A stretch of DNA of 64,000 nucleotides, taken from Methylocella tundrae. GTDB taxonomy: Bacteria > Pseudomonadota > Alphaproteobacteria > Rhizobiales > Beijerinckiaceae. The stretch lies in the NCBI RefSeq assembly GCF_038024855.1, contig NZ_CP139089.1, positions 1,984,001 to 2,048,000 of the forward strand, read 5' to 3'. Made by a program: the position numbers and the translations under genes. Under the pieces are notes generated by a model. The model was given only the letters and a program-made list of their open reading frames with translations. It did no database searches and was not told the origin of the DNA. This document shows positions 17,723 through 26,418 of this stretch, piece after piece (position 1 is the stretch's first letter; the number at the start of each line of letters is the position of its first letter).

Positions 17723-20056
17723 TCAGGCCTTCAGGGTCACCAGACCGCCCATCGCCGGATCCGACATGCTATCGCGTCCGGTCTCGACATGCCCGGCCAG
17801 GCGACGCTCGAAGCTCGGGTCCTCCGCGACCGTGACGACGACGTCGTACCAGCCTTGGAACCGCTCAAACGACAGCTGGGTTTCGACATGCCCATCTGGA
17901 GAAAGCACGCGGTGGACCTTCTCGCCCGTGTACGCATCAAGCAAGGTCACGCTAGCCTTCCGCGCGCCAGCATTCCGGACCGACAGTGAGAACGAGCCGT
18001 TGTCGTCGGATCTCCATTCGAATCCGTGTTCGTGTTCGTGTTCGTGTTCGAAATGCACATCGACCGCAACGGCGCCCAAGCCAATGCTGCCCTTAAAGTA
18101 GCGTGTGAACCCGTTCGGGCCGTAGACGGTCAGATCGTAAGAGCCAGAGACCGTCCAGCTTCCCGACAGCTGCTTGCCAGCCTCGACCGTGTAGTACCGG
18201 ACCGGATCAGTGGTTTTGCCAGAGCGCACGTGGAATACTGCGCCCGCGCTGCCGCTGTTGACGAAACGCAGTTCGACCGTGTTGCTAGAAGCGCGGACCG
18301 TGCTGTGGACGTTCAGCTCATAGGGCAAGGCGCGCGCCGGGCGGACGCCCTTTTCCTGCGGCGGCACGCCGATGATCACATTCTTCGCCGTAGGATTGAC
18401 GCTCGGCGGATTGACGGCGCCGGACAGCTCTCCGACTGGAGGCAGGAAGGTCTTGGTGGACGGCAGATCGACCGGCTTGTCGTTCGGGTTCCTGAAGTTG
18501 AACGCGGACGTCAGGTCGCCGCAGACGGCGCGGCGCCACGGCGAGAGGTTGCGCTCATAGACCCCGAAACGCTTCTCGATGAACTGGATCACCGAGGTGT
18601 GATCGAAGACCTGCGAGTTCACATAGCCGCCCTTGCTCCAAGGCGAGATCACGAGGCACGGCACGCGGGTGCCAAGGCCGATCGGGGCGTTCGGCGTCGA
18701 GGTCGTGACGATCTCGAGGCGGTAGTCGACCGTCGATCCGCCGAGTTCGGGCGCAGCGGGGAAAGAGGGCGTCGCCGGCGGCGAGGGCTGAACGAGGTGG
18801 TCGAAGCTGCCGTCGGCTTCGTCATAGTTGATGATGAAGGCGGTCTTGCTGAACAACTCAGGCTTCGACACCAGGGTCTCGAGCACCTGCGAGATGTACC
18901 AGGCGCCATAGTTGACCGGGGCGGAGGAGTGCTCGGTGTATCCGGCCGGCGCGATCAGCCAGGAGACCTGGGGCAGCGTGCCGTTCTTCACGTCGTCCTT
19001 GAAATGTTGGAACAGGCTCTCGGCCCAAGTCTCCCAGGCCGAGGCCGGGGCGCTTGCTGGAGGTTGGGTGGAGGACAGCGCCGTCCCGGTGCAGGCGTTG
19101 TCGAACAGCGAAGTTCCGGGGCTCGATGCTGCATATTGGGCGAAATAGAGCAGCGAATTGTCGGTGTAGGTGCCGTCGAAATTGCTGGCGGCCGAGCCGT
19201 CGCCGAAGTCCGGCGCGAAGGGGGCGCCTGCAATGTCCTGATAAATCCGCCAGGTCACGCCCGCCTTGTCCAGCACCTCGGGCAGCGTCTCCCAGGCCAG
19301 ATAGTTGCCGAGCGGGCTGACGCCGTTGCTGGTGATCGGGCCCGCGCCGTGACCGTCTGTGCCCTTCGCGCCGAGATAGCTGACGTTTCCGACGCAGCCG
19401 GTCCATAGGTAGCAACGATTGGGATTGGTCGGGCCCATGATCGAGGAATAGTAGTTGTCGAGCACGGTGAAAGCGTCGGCCAGCGCGTAGTGATAGGGAA
19501 TGTCGGCGCGCGTGAAGTAGGACATCGCCAGCGGGCCCTTCTGGATCGCCCAGCTGTCGTATTGCCCAGAGTTCCAGGCGAGGTGCGTGCCGCTCCAGCC
19601 GTGGTCGGTGCCGCCGATGTAGGTGAAGCCGAGGCTCGTGAGCCCGGGGCTGATTTTTGAGGGATCAATCCGGAACGGCGGGATCACGGGAACGCCATTC
19701 GCCGGGCCGCCCAGATTGCCGTAATTGGCCGGCACGCTGAAGCCGGCGCTGACGTTGGCCGGGCCCGCCGGCTGCAAGAACACCGAGGCCTTGACGGCGC
19801 CGCCCGACTGAAGCGGCAGATTGATCTGGACCGCGCGCGGATCGGCAAAGCCGCGCACGCCGCGCAGCGTGCCGAAGTGATGGTCGAACGGACGGTTCTC
19901 CTGCATCAGGATCACGATATGCTCGATGTCCTTGATGGTGCCCGTGCGGTTGTTGGCCGGGATCGCAAGCGCCTTCGTGACGCTCGAGCCGAGCGTGCTG
20001 GTCATGGCGCCCGTGCCCAGCATTTGCAGGAATTTACGGCGATCGGTATTGTTCAT
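17723..20056 (-). CDS. Tat-exported phosphocholine-type phospholipase C
   Basis: A 777-residue member of the phosphoesterase/acid phosphatase superfamily to which non-haemolytic phospholipase C belongs. Residues 5-10 (DRRKFL) form a twin-arginine signal ending near ALA at about 29-31. The first metal-binding motif is ENRPFDHHFG (53-62), followed by the DNYYSSIMGPTNPNR and NYDEADGSFDHL segments, and the C-terminal half contains two beta domains of the DUF756 type. It should hydrolyse phospholipid head groups outside the inner membrane. A tetra-repeat of GTGTTC at about 18026-18050 encodes an EHEHEHEH tract. It lies inside tRNA-island module 1. Confidence 0.9.
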   Translation of the reverse strand: MNNTDRRKFLQMLGTGAMTSTLGSSVTKALAIPANNRTGTIKDIEHIVILMQENRPFDHHFGTLRGVRGFADPRAVQINLPLQSGGAVKASVFLQPAGPANVSAGFSVPANYGNLGGPANGVPVIPPFRIDPSKISPGLTSLGFTYIGGTDHGWSGTHLAWNSGQYDSWAIQKGPLAMSYFTRADIPYHYALADAFTVLDNYYSSIMGPTNPNRCYLWTGCVGNVSYLGAKGTDGHGAGPITSNGVSPLGNYLAWETLPEVLDKAGVTWRIYQDIAGAPFAPDFGDGSAASNFDGTYTDNSLLYFAQYAASSPGTSLFDNACTGTALSSTQPPASAPASAWETWAESLFQHFKDDVKNGTLPQVSWLIAPAGYTEHSSAPVNYGAWYISQVLETLVSKPELFSKTAFIINYDEADGSFDHLVQPSPPATPSFPAAPELGGSTVDYRLEIVTTSTPNAPIGLGTRVPCLVISPWSKGGYVNSQVFDHTSVIQFIEKRFGVYERNLSPWRRAVCGDLTSAFNFRNPNDKPVDLPSTKTFLPPVGELSGAVNPPSVNPTAKNVIIGVPPQEKGVRPARALPYELNVHSTVRASSNTVELRFVNSGSAGAVFHVRSGKTTDPVRYYTVEAGKQLSGSWTVSGSYDLTVYGPNGFTRYFKGSIGLGAVAVDVHFEHEHEHEHGFEWRSDDNGSFSLSVRNAGARKASVTLLDAYTGEKVHRVLSPDGHVETQLSFERFQGWYDVVVTVAEDPSFERRLAGHVETGRDSMSDPAMGGLVTLKA

Positions 20057-20196
20057 CGGATTAGGTCCCCCCGCGAGTAACGTCGCATACGTGATGGATA
20101 GACGCCGGGCCGACTCGCAGCCTCCCTAATGTCCAACCAGCGCCGCCTGCATAGAAACTGGTCATTGCTGGCTGATGACGCTAAAGCAAAAGAACT

Positions 20197-22212
20197 GTGA
20201 CTGAGCTTTATCACCGCGAATCCGAGGCGGACGCCGCCGCCAGCGAGTTGCGCCGCATCGAGGAACTCACGCGAGGACGTCGGCACGCCGAGGCGCTGGC
20301 GGCGGCCAGCGCGCTGCTGCGGCGCGCGCCATCGCAACGGGCCGCGCTGTACTGGGCGGCGCTGAACCAGCGGCTGCTCGGTCAGGCGAAGGATGCGCTC
20401 GTGACGCTGGACGCGCTTGAGCGGGCGCATCCGAACTACAGCCTCCTTTTTCAAGAGCGCGGTCATTGCCTCGCGGCGCTGGACGACCCCTCGCGCGCCA
20501 TCGCGTCATTCGAACGCGCGATCGCGATGAATCCGGCCCTGGCGCCGAGCTGGGGGATGCTTGAGCGACTGCTGAGCGCGGCCGGCGAGCCGCAGAGGGC
20601 GAGCGTCGCGGCGCAGCGCCTGGCGAAGCTGCAGGAGCTGCCGCCAGCAATCGTCGAGGCGGGCGGCCGGTTCTGCGACGGCGAGCTTGCCGCGGCGGAA
20701 AATCTTCTGACAAGTCACATCGCCAGAGAGGGAAGGCATGTCGAGGCGCTGCGCCTGCTCGGGCGGATCGCGCAACGGCGCGGCGCGACTGATCAGGCCG
20801 AGGAGCTTTTTCGCGAGGTGGTCGACGCAGCGCCCGGTTACGCCGACGCGCGTCTCGATTACGTCCGCATTCTAATAGAGCGCCAGAAATATCCGGCGGC
20901 GCTGGAGCAGGCCGAGCACCGGCTGCGAACCGCGCCCTCCGACCCTGAGGCCCGATTTCTTCGCGCCACCATACTCGCGGGCCTCGGACGCCACGACGAG
21001 GCGATCTCAATCTTCAGCGAGCTGCTCTCGCAGACGCCGCAGCGCAATCACCTGCGGATCGTGCTGGGTCACTCGCTGAAAGCGCTCGGCCGGGCAGAGG
21101 AGGCCGTGCGCGCCTATAAGGATGCGACAGGCGTCGAGGCCGATATCGGCGACGCCTATTGGAGCCTCGCCAACCTAAAAACCTATCGGTTCGACGACGA
21201 CGAGGTCGCTCGCATGCGGGGCCTTGAGGCGCTATCTCGCCCGGGGCTGCCGGACCGCGCGCACCTTTGCTTCGCGCTCGGAAAGGCGCTGGAAGATCGA
21301 GGTGACTACAGCGGATCCTGGACATTTTACGACCGTGGCAATTCGCTTGTGCGGGCGAAGAGCGGCTACCGTCCTGAGGCGATAGAGGGCGCCGCCCGCC
21401 GCCTGCGCGAGGTGTGCAGCGAGGAATTCTTCGCCGCCCGCACCGGCGCCGGCGCAGCGGCTCGCGACCCGATCTTCATCGTCGGGCTGCCGCGCTCGGG
21501 CTCGACGCTGCTCGAGCAGATCCTGGCCTCCCACCCGGACGTCGATGGCACGCAGGAATTGCACGACATCCCTCGCATCATTTCGGAATTCCAGGGACAG
21601 GGATCAAATGGCGGCGGTGCGCGCTACCCGGACCTGCTGCCGGGCCTCGACCCGCTCCTATTCGAGCGCCTCGGGCGGCGCTACCTGGACGAGACTCGTG
21701 TCTATCGGCGGGGGCGGCCGCGTTTCATCGACAAGATGCCGAACAATTTCCGGCACATCGGCCTGATCCACCTGATGCTGCCGAATGCAACGATCATCGA
21801 CATCCGGCGCGAGCCGATGGCCTGCTGCGTCAGCAACCTAAAGCAGCTCTATGCGAGAGGGCAGGAGTTCTGCTACGGAATCGAGGATATCGCACGGTAT
21901 TACCGGACGTATCTGGAGCTGATGCGTCACTGGGATCGTGTCCTGCCGGGACGGGTGCTTCGGGTCAGCTACGAGGACCTGGTCGAGGACCTCGGCGCCA
22001 GCGTGCGCCGGATTCTTGCCCATTGCGGACTCGAATACGACCCGGCATGTCTGGCGTTTCACCGCAGCCGGCGCGCGATAAACACCCCCAGCTCGGAACA
22101 GGTGCGCCAGCCGCTCTTCCGTGACGGAATCTCCCAGTGGCGGAACTACGATCCCTGGCTCGATCCGTTGAGGAAGGCGCTGGGCGACGCAATCGCTCGG
22201 CGCCGCGATTAG
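20197..22212 (+). CDS. Tetratricopeptide-repeat sulfotransferase
   Basis: A 671-residue fusion. Residues 1 to about 330 are helical TPR-like repeats (for example EELFREVVDAAPGYADARLDYVRIL). Residues 420-665 are a sulfotransferase domain with the PAPS-binding loop FIVGLPRSGSTLLEQILASHP and the later 3'-phosphate loop region (DIRREPMACCVSNLKQLYARG). Family members transfer sulfate from PAPS, often to glycans or lipids; the acceptor is unknown. The start is GTG 20197. It is divergent from the phospholipase gene across 140 bp, so the two may share control. Confidence 0.88.
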   Translation: MTELYHRESEADAAASELRRIEELTRGRRHAEALAAASALLRRAPSQRAALYWAALNQRLLGQAKDALVTLDALERAHPNYSLLFQERGHCLAALDDPSRAIASFERAIAMNPALAPSWGMLERLLSAAGEPQRASVAAQRLAKLQELPPAIVEAGGRFCDGELAAAENLLTSHIAREGRHVEALRLLGRIAQRRGATDQAEELFREVVDAAPGYADARLDYVRILIERQKYPAALEQAEHRLRTAPSDPEARFLRATILAGLGRHDEAISIFSELLSQTPQRNHLRIVLGHSLKALGRAEEAVRAYKDATGVEADIGDAYWSLANLKTYRFDDDEVARMRGLEALSRPGLPDRAHLCFALGKALEDRGDYSGSWTFYDRGNSLVRAKSGYRPEAIEGAARRLREVCSEEFFAARTGAGAAARDPIFIVGLPRSGSTLLEQILASHPDVDGTQELHDIPRIISEFQGQGSNGGGARYPDLLPGLDPLLFERLGRRYLDETRVYRRGRPRFIDKMPNNFRHIGLIHLMLPNATIIDIRREPMACCVSNLKQLYARGQEFCYGIEDIARYYRTYLELMRHWDRVLPGRVLRVSYEDLVEDLGASVRRILAHCGLEYDPACLAFHRSRRAINTPSSEQVRQPLFRDGISQWRNYDPWLDPLRKALGDAIARRRD

Positions 22213-22362
22213 CGCAGCGGTGGAACCGGTTATCAGGTCGCCTCATTGCGCGAGACTTTTGTTGTCGAAAACTCAACTACCTAAGACAATTCCAGTGTGA
22301 CTTCAATAGCTTGGGAGCGCCAGGGCACAAACACCAACGCCGATGACACAAAGACCCTCATC

Positions 22363-22407
22363 CTCATAACCTGAAGGCCGCAGGTTCAAATCCTGCCCCC
22401 GCAACCA
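22363..22407 (+). repeat. 45-bp direct repeat of the tRNA-fMet 3' end (att site)
   Basis: Identical to 16621-16665, from the anticodon loop through the CCA. It lacks the D-arm half, so it is not a tRNA gene. This is the right boundary of module 1 and left boundary of module 2, lying in the 22213-22492 gap between the sulfotransferase and LysR genes. Confidence 0.9.
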
Positions 22408-22492
22408 CTCTTCAGCACGCTGCTCTACGCCAGTTTACGATCATCTTTTTCCTCTATTTTCTAAGTATTTCACGTTCCGATTCCAACGCCGC

Positions 22493-23410
22493 TCACTCCG
22501 GCGACGATAGATCCCAGGGCGGCGTGCCGCCAAAATTTGTGATCAGGTGATCGACGAAGCTGCGCAGTTTCAGCGAAACGTGTCGCTTGGTCGGATAGAC
22601 AGCGTGTATGGCAAGATCGGTCGTCTTGTAGTGAGGCAAAAGAGCCACTAGTTCGCCGGCCGCGACGGAACGGCCGAATACAAAGCTGGGACCGTAAGCC
22701 ACGCCTGCTCCGGCGATCGCTGCGGCGAGCATCATCTGCGTATTGTTCGACGCCATATGTGTCGGCCCGTCGATCACATGCGCCTGCCCGGCTGGATCGG
22801 TAAGCGTCCAATCCCCTGATGAAACGGCATCGCTGTAGGCCAGCCGGGGAGCACGACGCAGGTCCTCCACATTGTCCAACGGACCGTACCATTCCAGAAA
22901 TTTCGGCGAAGCACAGATGACCATGCGGCAAGGCGCGAGGCGGCGGGCCACGAGATCGGAATCGAGCAGGCGCCCGATGCGGATCGCCACGTCGATCCCC
23001 TCCGCCAGAAGGTCTACGTAGCGATCGTTGAGCATGATCTCCAGGGTCACGCCGGGGTGCGTGGCCAGAAAGCCGGCCACGACATCGCCGAGATGCATGG
23101 CGCCGAAGGTCACCGGGGCTGCCAAACGCAGCACGCCGTGGATCGACTGCTGGGCGTCGCCCGCTTCCCTGTTGGCGTCTTCATATTCCTCAAGGATGCG
23201 CTTGCAGCGCGCATAATATGTCTGGCCCACATCGGTCAGGCTGAGCTTGCGCGTCGTCCGCTGCATCAAGCGGATGTTCAGGTCCGTCTCGATCGCCGCG
23301 ACATGCTTTCCGGCCATCGATACTGAAAGACCGAAGCGCCGCGCCGCGCCACTCAGGCTTCCTTCATCCGCCGCCGCGACGAACACCGCCATGCTGGTCA
23401 AGCGATCCAT
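22493..23410 (-). CDS. LysR-family transcriptional regulator
   Basis: About 305 residues: an N-terminal winged HTH (LTSMAVFVAAADEGSLSGAARRFGLSVSMAGKHV) and a LysR substrate-binding domain (GVLRLAAPVTFGAMHL...). ATG 23410 is preferred because the ATGs at 23416 and 23419 lie within a strong inverted repeat. It is divergent from the alpha/beta hydrolase gene 131 bp away and probably controls that operon. The inducer is unknown. It is in island module 2. Confidence 0.92.
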   Translation of the reverse strand: MDRLTSMAVFVAAADEGSLSGAARRFGLSVSMAGKHVAAIETDLNIRLMQRTTRKLSLTDVGQTYYARCKRILEEYEDANREAGDAQQSIHGVLRLAAPVTFGAMHLGDVVAGFLATHPGVTLEIMLNDRYVDLLAEGIDVAIRIGRLLDSDLVARRLAPCRMVICASPKFLEWYGPLDNVEDLRRAPRLAYSDAVSSGDWTLTDPAGQAHVIDGPTHMASNNTQMMLAAAIAGAGVAYGPSFVFGRSVAAGELVALLPHYKTTDLAIHAVYPTKRHVSLKLRSFVDHLITNFGGTPPWDLSSPE

Positions 23411-23412
23411 CG

Positions 23413-23445
23413 TCATCATCCGATAAAATTATTATCGGATGATGA
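23413..23445. promoter_or_regulatory. 14-bp-arm inverted repeat, likely LysR operator
   Basis: TCATCATCCGATAA, five bases, TTATCGGATGATGA: perfect arms placed directly upstream of the chosen LysR start and about 100 bp before the divergent hydrolase operon. The position suits autoregulation plus activation of the operon. Confidence 0.65.
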
Positions 23446-23541
23446 TATCAGGGCGGTCATTATCGATCCAGAGTGGAATCTTTATGTTCCCCCCGTGCCA
23501 TTTGGGCGCGACGCAATTTTCTGGGCCGAGGAGCAAGAGCT

Positions 23542-24348
23542 GTGCAAATCGCATCAAACGGAATCAGAATTTATGTCGACGAGCGCGGCAGTGAAGGCCT
23601 CCCGCTTGTCTTTCTGCATTATTGGGGCGGCTCGTCGCGCACCTGGGACCATGTCACGGCGATCCTGTCGGAGTCGCATCGGACCTTCTCGATCGACCAC
23701 CGCGGCTGGGGCCAGTCTGAAGCGCCGCTAAGCGGCTACGCACTGACCGACCTCGCCGCCGATGCCGAAGGCGTCATCGAGGCGCTGAACCTGCGAGACT
23801 ACGTGCTCGTCGGCCATTCGATGGGCGGCAAGGTCGCTCAGTTGATGGCCTCGCGCCGGCCGCAGGGGCTTGCCGGCCTCGTTCTGGTCGCGCCGTCGCC
23901 ACCCCAGCCGATGCGCATGCCTACTGAGGCGCGGGAGATGATGGCGCAAGCCTATTCAAGCCGCGAAGCGGTCGAAGCGACGATCGACAAAGTGCTGACA
24001 GCAAAGCCGCTCCCAGCAGCCGACCGGGAGCAGGTCATAGAAGACAGCCTGCGTGGTGCGCCGCAAGCGAAGGCGGCTTGGCCGAGCGCGACGAGCCTGG
24101 AAGACATCTCGGACAAGGTCACCACCATCACGGCGCCGACGCTCGTCGTCGCCGGCGAACTGGACCGCGTCGACAGCGTCGATTTGTTGAAAGCAGAACT
24201 TCTTACCCGCGTTCCGCATGCCGTTTTGCACGTGCTGCCCGGGACAGGACACCTGTCGATGCTCGAGACCCCCCGGACGCTCGCCCGGATCATCGCGAAC
24301 TTCGCGAACTCACTGTCGACGGCGACACCTGCAAGCGTCGAGCCGTGA
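23542..24348 (+). CDS. Alpha/beta-fold hydrolase
   Basis: A 268-residue hydrolase of the non-haem haloperoxidase/esterase type. The nucleophile elbow is GHSMGG, the oxyanion region is LHYWGGSSRTWDHV, the acid is likely in VVAGELDRVD and the His is in GTGHLSMLE. GTG 23542 has a good GAGGAGCAAGAG ribosome site; the open frame extends to 23473 without support. The substrate is unknown. It is the first gene of the three-gene set divergent from LysR. Confidence 0.88.
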   Translation: MQIASNGIRIYVDERGSEGLPLVFLHYWGGSSRTWDHVTAILSESHRTFSIDHRGWGQSEAPLSGYALTDLAADAEGVIEALNLRDYVLVGHSMGGKVAQLMASRRPQGLAGLVLVAPSPPQPMRMPTEAREMMAQAYSSREAVEATIDKVLTAKPLPAADREQVIEDSLRGAPQAKAAWPSATSLEDISDKVTTITAPTLVVAGELDRVDSVDLLKAELLTRVPHAVLHVLPGTGHLSMLETPRTLARIIANFANSLSTATPASVEP

Positions 24349-24458
24349 CCTTTACGCACGCCCACCAACGAGCGCCTGGCACAGAAAGCCTGATGGCGTC
24401 CCTTTCACGACCGGATGCGCCGCCTCTCACGGGCGGGCGCTCAACCAAGGATGGTCCC

Positions 24459-25220
24459 ATGTTCGAGACCCAAATCATACCCATCCCGATCCTGCCGTTC
24501 GGCATGGTCAACGCTCACCTCATCCGCAGCGAGGCAGGCTGCGTTCTCATCGACGCCGGCATTCCCGGTTCGGAACGCAAGATCGGCAAGGTTCTGGCCC
24601 AGCACGGGCTGACGTTCCGCGACATCAAGCTGATCGTCGTTACTCATGCCCATACCGACCATGCCGGCAGCGCGTCCCGCCTTCGCGAGCTGTCGGGCGC
24701 GCCCATTCTCGCGCATCAGGATGATGCCGATTTCTACAGTCGCAAAGAAAAGATGACCTACTGCACGACCAGCTGGGTCGGTAAGCTGTTCCTCAAGACG
24801 CCGGTCCCGCACGAGCCTTACGAAGGGTTCGTCCCTGACATCATGATGACCAACGGTCACACGTTCAATCTGCTCGACTTCGGGGTTGATGGTATCGTGC
24901 GGCATACAGGCGGCCACACGCCGGGCTCCATTGCAGTGGAATTGTCGTCGGAAGACCGGATGGTCGGCGACCTGATCGCCTCGGGCATCCTGATTGGCGG
25001 CATGATCTTCAAGGGGCGCGCGATCCGTCCTCCCTTCGAGGACGACCCTGCGACGGTTTCGCGCGAATTGATGCGCATGGTCGAGAGCGGCGGCAAGCGC
25101 TTCCACATGGGCCATGGCGGCCCCCTGGAAGCCCCTGAAGTACTACGCCACGCCCGCACTCTCGCCACGCTGGGCGGCAATTCCTGCGCCTCAGGCGAGT
25201 GCCATCACCACACACACTGA
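24459..25220 (+). CDS. Metallo-beta-lactamase-fold hydrolase
   Basis: A 253-residue glyoxalase II-like protein with the metal motif THAHTDHAG, a downstream His in RHTGGHTPGS and an Asp in MVGDLIASG. ATG 24459 follows an AAGGATGG ribosome site; ATG 24393 is an alternative. The His-rich tail (ECHHHTH) might bind metal. It is probably a thioester or lactone hydrolase, but the substrate cannot be read. It lies between the alpha/beta hydrolase and the DJ-1-like gene. Confidence 0.86.
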   Translation: MFETQIIPIPILPFGMVNAHLIRSEAGCVLIDAGIPGSERKIGKVLAQHGLTFRDIKLIVVTHAHTDHAGSASRLRELSGAPILAHQDDADFYSRKEKMTYCTTSWVGKLFLKTPVPHEPYEGFVPDIMMTNGHTFNLLDFGVDGIVRHTGGHTPGSIAVELSSEDRMVGDLIASGILIGGMIFKGRAIRPPFEDDPATVSRELMRMVESGGKRFHMGHGGPLEAPEVLRHARTLATLGGNSCASGECHHHTH

Positions 25221-25269
25221 GCACGTCAACCACTGCCGGGACGATCCGGCCTATCGCAGGACATCTCTC

Positions 25270-26022
25270 ATGAAACCCACCGACCTTCCCTCGCTCAATC
25301 ACCTCCGTGCCGTTGCCGCGCCTGAAGGCGCAAAGCCCTTCCACGTCGGGATCATCATCGGCCCCGGATTCGTGCCGATGGACATGGTGGGCGTGCAGAC
25401 CGTGCTGGGCCTGATGCCGGGGGTGGAAATCCATCTCCTGTGGAAGACCGACGAGCTGGTCGAGGGCTTCCCGAACTGGTGGACCAAGCCTACCACCACC
25501 TTTGCTGATTGCCCGGAAACGCTCGACTTGCTGGCCATTCCGATGCTGGCGCCCGAAGTGCAGAACGATCCTGAAGTGATCGCTTTCGTGGCGGAAAAGG
25601 CAAAATCCGCGCGCTTCAACATCGGTATCTGCAACGGCGTGCTGGTGTTTGGCGCGGTGGGCATTCTGAAAGACCGGCGCGTGACGGCCAGCCATAACGC
25701 CTTGCCGATCCTCGATCAACTGGGCGTGCGCGAGGTGATCCCGGCGGGCCATGGCGTCACGGTCGATGGCAATCTCTATACCGCCGGGCCGGGCGTGGGC
25801 AGCTTCGAGGCCGCCTTTCTTGTTGTCGAGGCAGCATTCGGCCGCATCGCCGCGCAACTGGCTGAGGTCATCATCGAATACGATCCCCACCCTATCTACG
25901 GGATGGGCGTTCCCGCCAAGGCAGATCCCGCACTGGTCTCCCAGTTCGAGGCCATCATGGAGCCGCTGGTCGCCGATTACCGCAAAGGCGCAATCGACAG
26001 TTTCACGGCCAGCGCGGCCTGA
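25270..26022 (+). CDS. DJ-1/PfpI family protein (isonitrile hydratase-like)
   Basis: A 250-residue class I glutamine amidotransferase-like protein. The fold signature is VGIIIGPGFVPMDMVGVQTVLGLMPGVEIHLL, and the nucleophile Cys lies in NIGICNGVLVFGAVGIL, close to the isonitrile hydratase pattern. ATG 25270 is the start. Family members include hydratases, chaperones and glyoxalases, so the activity is not fixed. It is the last gene of the module 2 operon, 49 nt after the metallo-hydrolase. Confidence 0.85.
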   Translation: MKPTDLPSLNHLRAVAAPEGAKPFHVGIIIGPGFVPMDMVGVQTVLGLMPGVEIHLLWKTDELVEGFPNWWTKPTTTFADCPETLDLLAIPMLAPEVQNDPEVIAFVAEKAKSARFNIGICNGVLVFGAVGILKDRRVTASHNALPILDQLGVREVIPAGHGVTVDGNLYTAGPGVGSFEAAFLVVEAAFGRIAAQLAEVIIEYDPHPIYGMGVPAKADPALVSQFEAIMEPLVADYRKGAIDSFTASAA

Positions 26023-26054
26023 CGCCGCCCTGCAAATCGAAGGAAGACCCGAAT

Positions 26055-26087
26055 GCCTCCGGTTCCGGCCTGGCCTGAGCCGGAGGC
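26055..26087 (+). terminator. Hairpin after the DJ-1-like gene
   Basis: GCCTCCGG and CCGGAGGC form a perfect 8-bp stem with a 17-nt loop, 33 nt after the stop. There is no U tract, so it may stabilise the 3' end rather than terminate. Confidence 0.4.
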
Positions 26088-26306
26088 AGCCTGACGATGG
26101 CTTCCCCTGCCTCAGCTCCCACACTGCCTGCTATATCGGCCCGCTTTCCCAGAAGCGCTCTGGCAAAAATCCAGCAATTTCGCGCATAGACTGCCATCTG
26201 TTGGCTTAACCGTTGGGTGGCCGCTTTCGGGCGAAGCAATGAGTTACGCTAGGCGGCAAGCTTAGGGATTTGGCGTTCGACCAATCGCAAGAATCGGGTG
26301 TTGCAC

Positions 26307-26319
26307 GCCCCCGCAACCA
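26307..26319 (+). repeat. 13-bp remnant of the tRNA-fMet 3' end
   Basis: GCCCCCGCAACCA matches the last 13 bases of the tRNA gene in the same orientation. It lies in the gene-free stretch 26023-26418 after module 2. The short length means chance is possible, though position and orientation fit an outer attachment site. Confidence 0.5.
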
Positions 26320-26418
26320 ATCCTTCTTGCAGCAGCAGTTGATCGAAGCGCCGGGAGCGACCGTCGCTGGCCGCTCGCACTGAATGTTATGGCGCCTTCG
26401 CCGGAGCGGGCGACGGAT

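Larger units (their letters stand above)
16666..26319. mobile_element. Putative tandem genomic island at the initiator tRNA
   Basis: The last 45 bp of the tRNA gene (16621-16665) are repeated exactly at 22363-22407, and the last 13 bp again at 26307-26319. This is the structure left by two site-specific insertions at a tRNA 3' end. Module 1 (16666-22407) carries a phospholipase C and a TPR-sulfotransferase. Module 2 (22408-26319) carries a LysR regulator and three small enzymes. No tyrosine recombinase or transfer gene was recognised, so these would be decayed or non-autonomous cargo. The outer right end is weakly supported because its repeat is short. Confidence 0.65.

Noticed and set aside
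22363..22407. Second tRNA-Met gene
   Set aside because: Only the 3' 45 bases are present; the acceptor 5' strand and D arm are missing.
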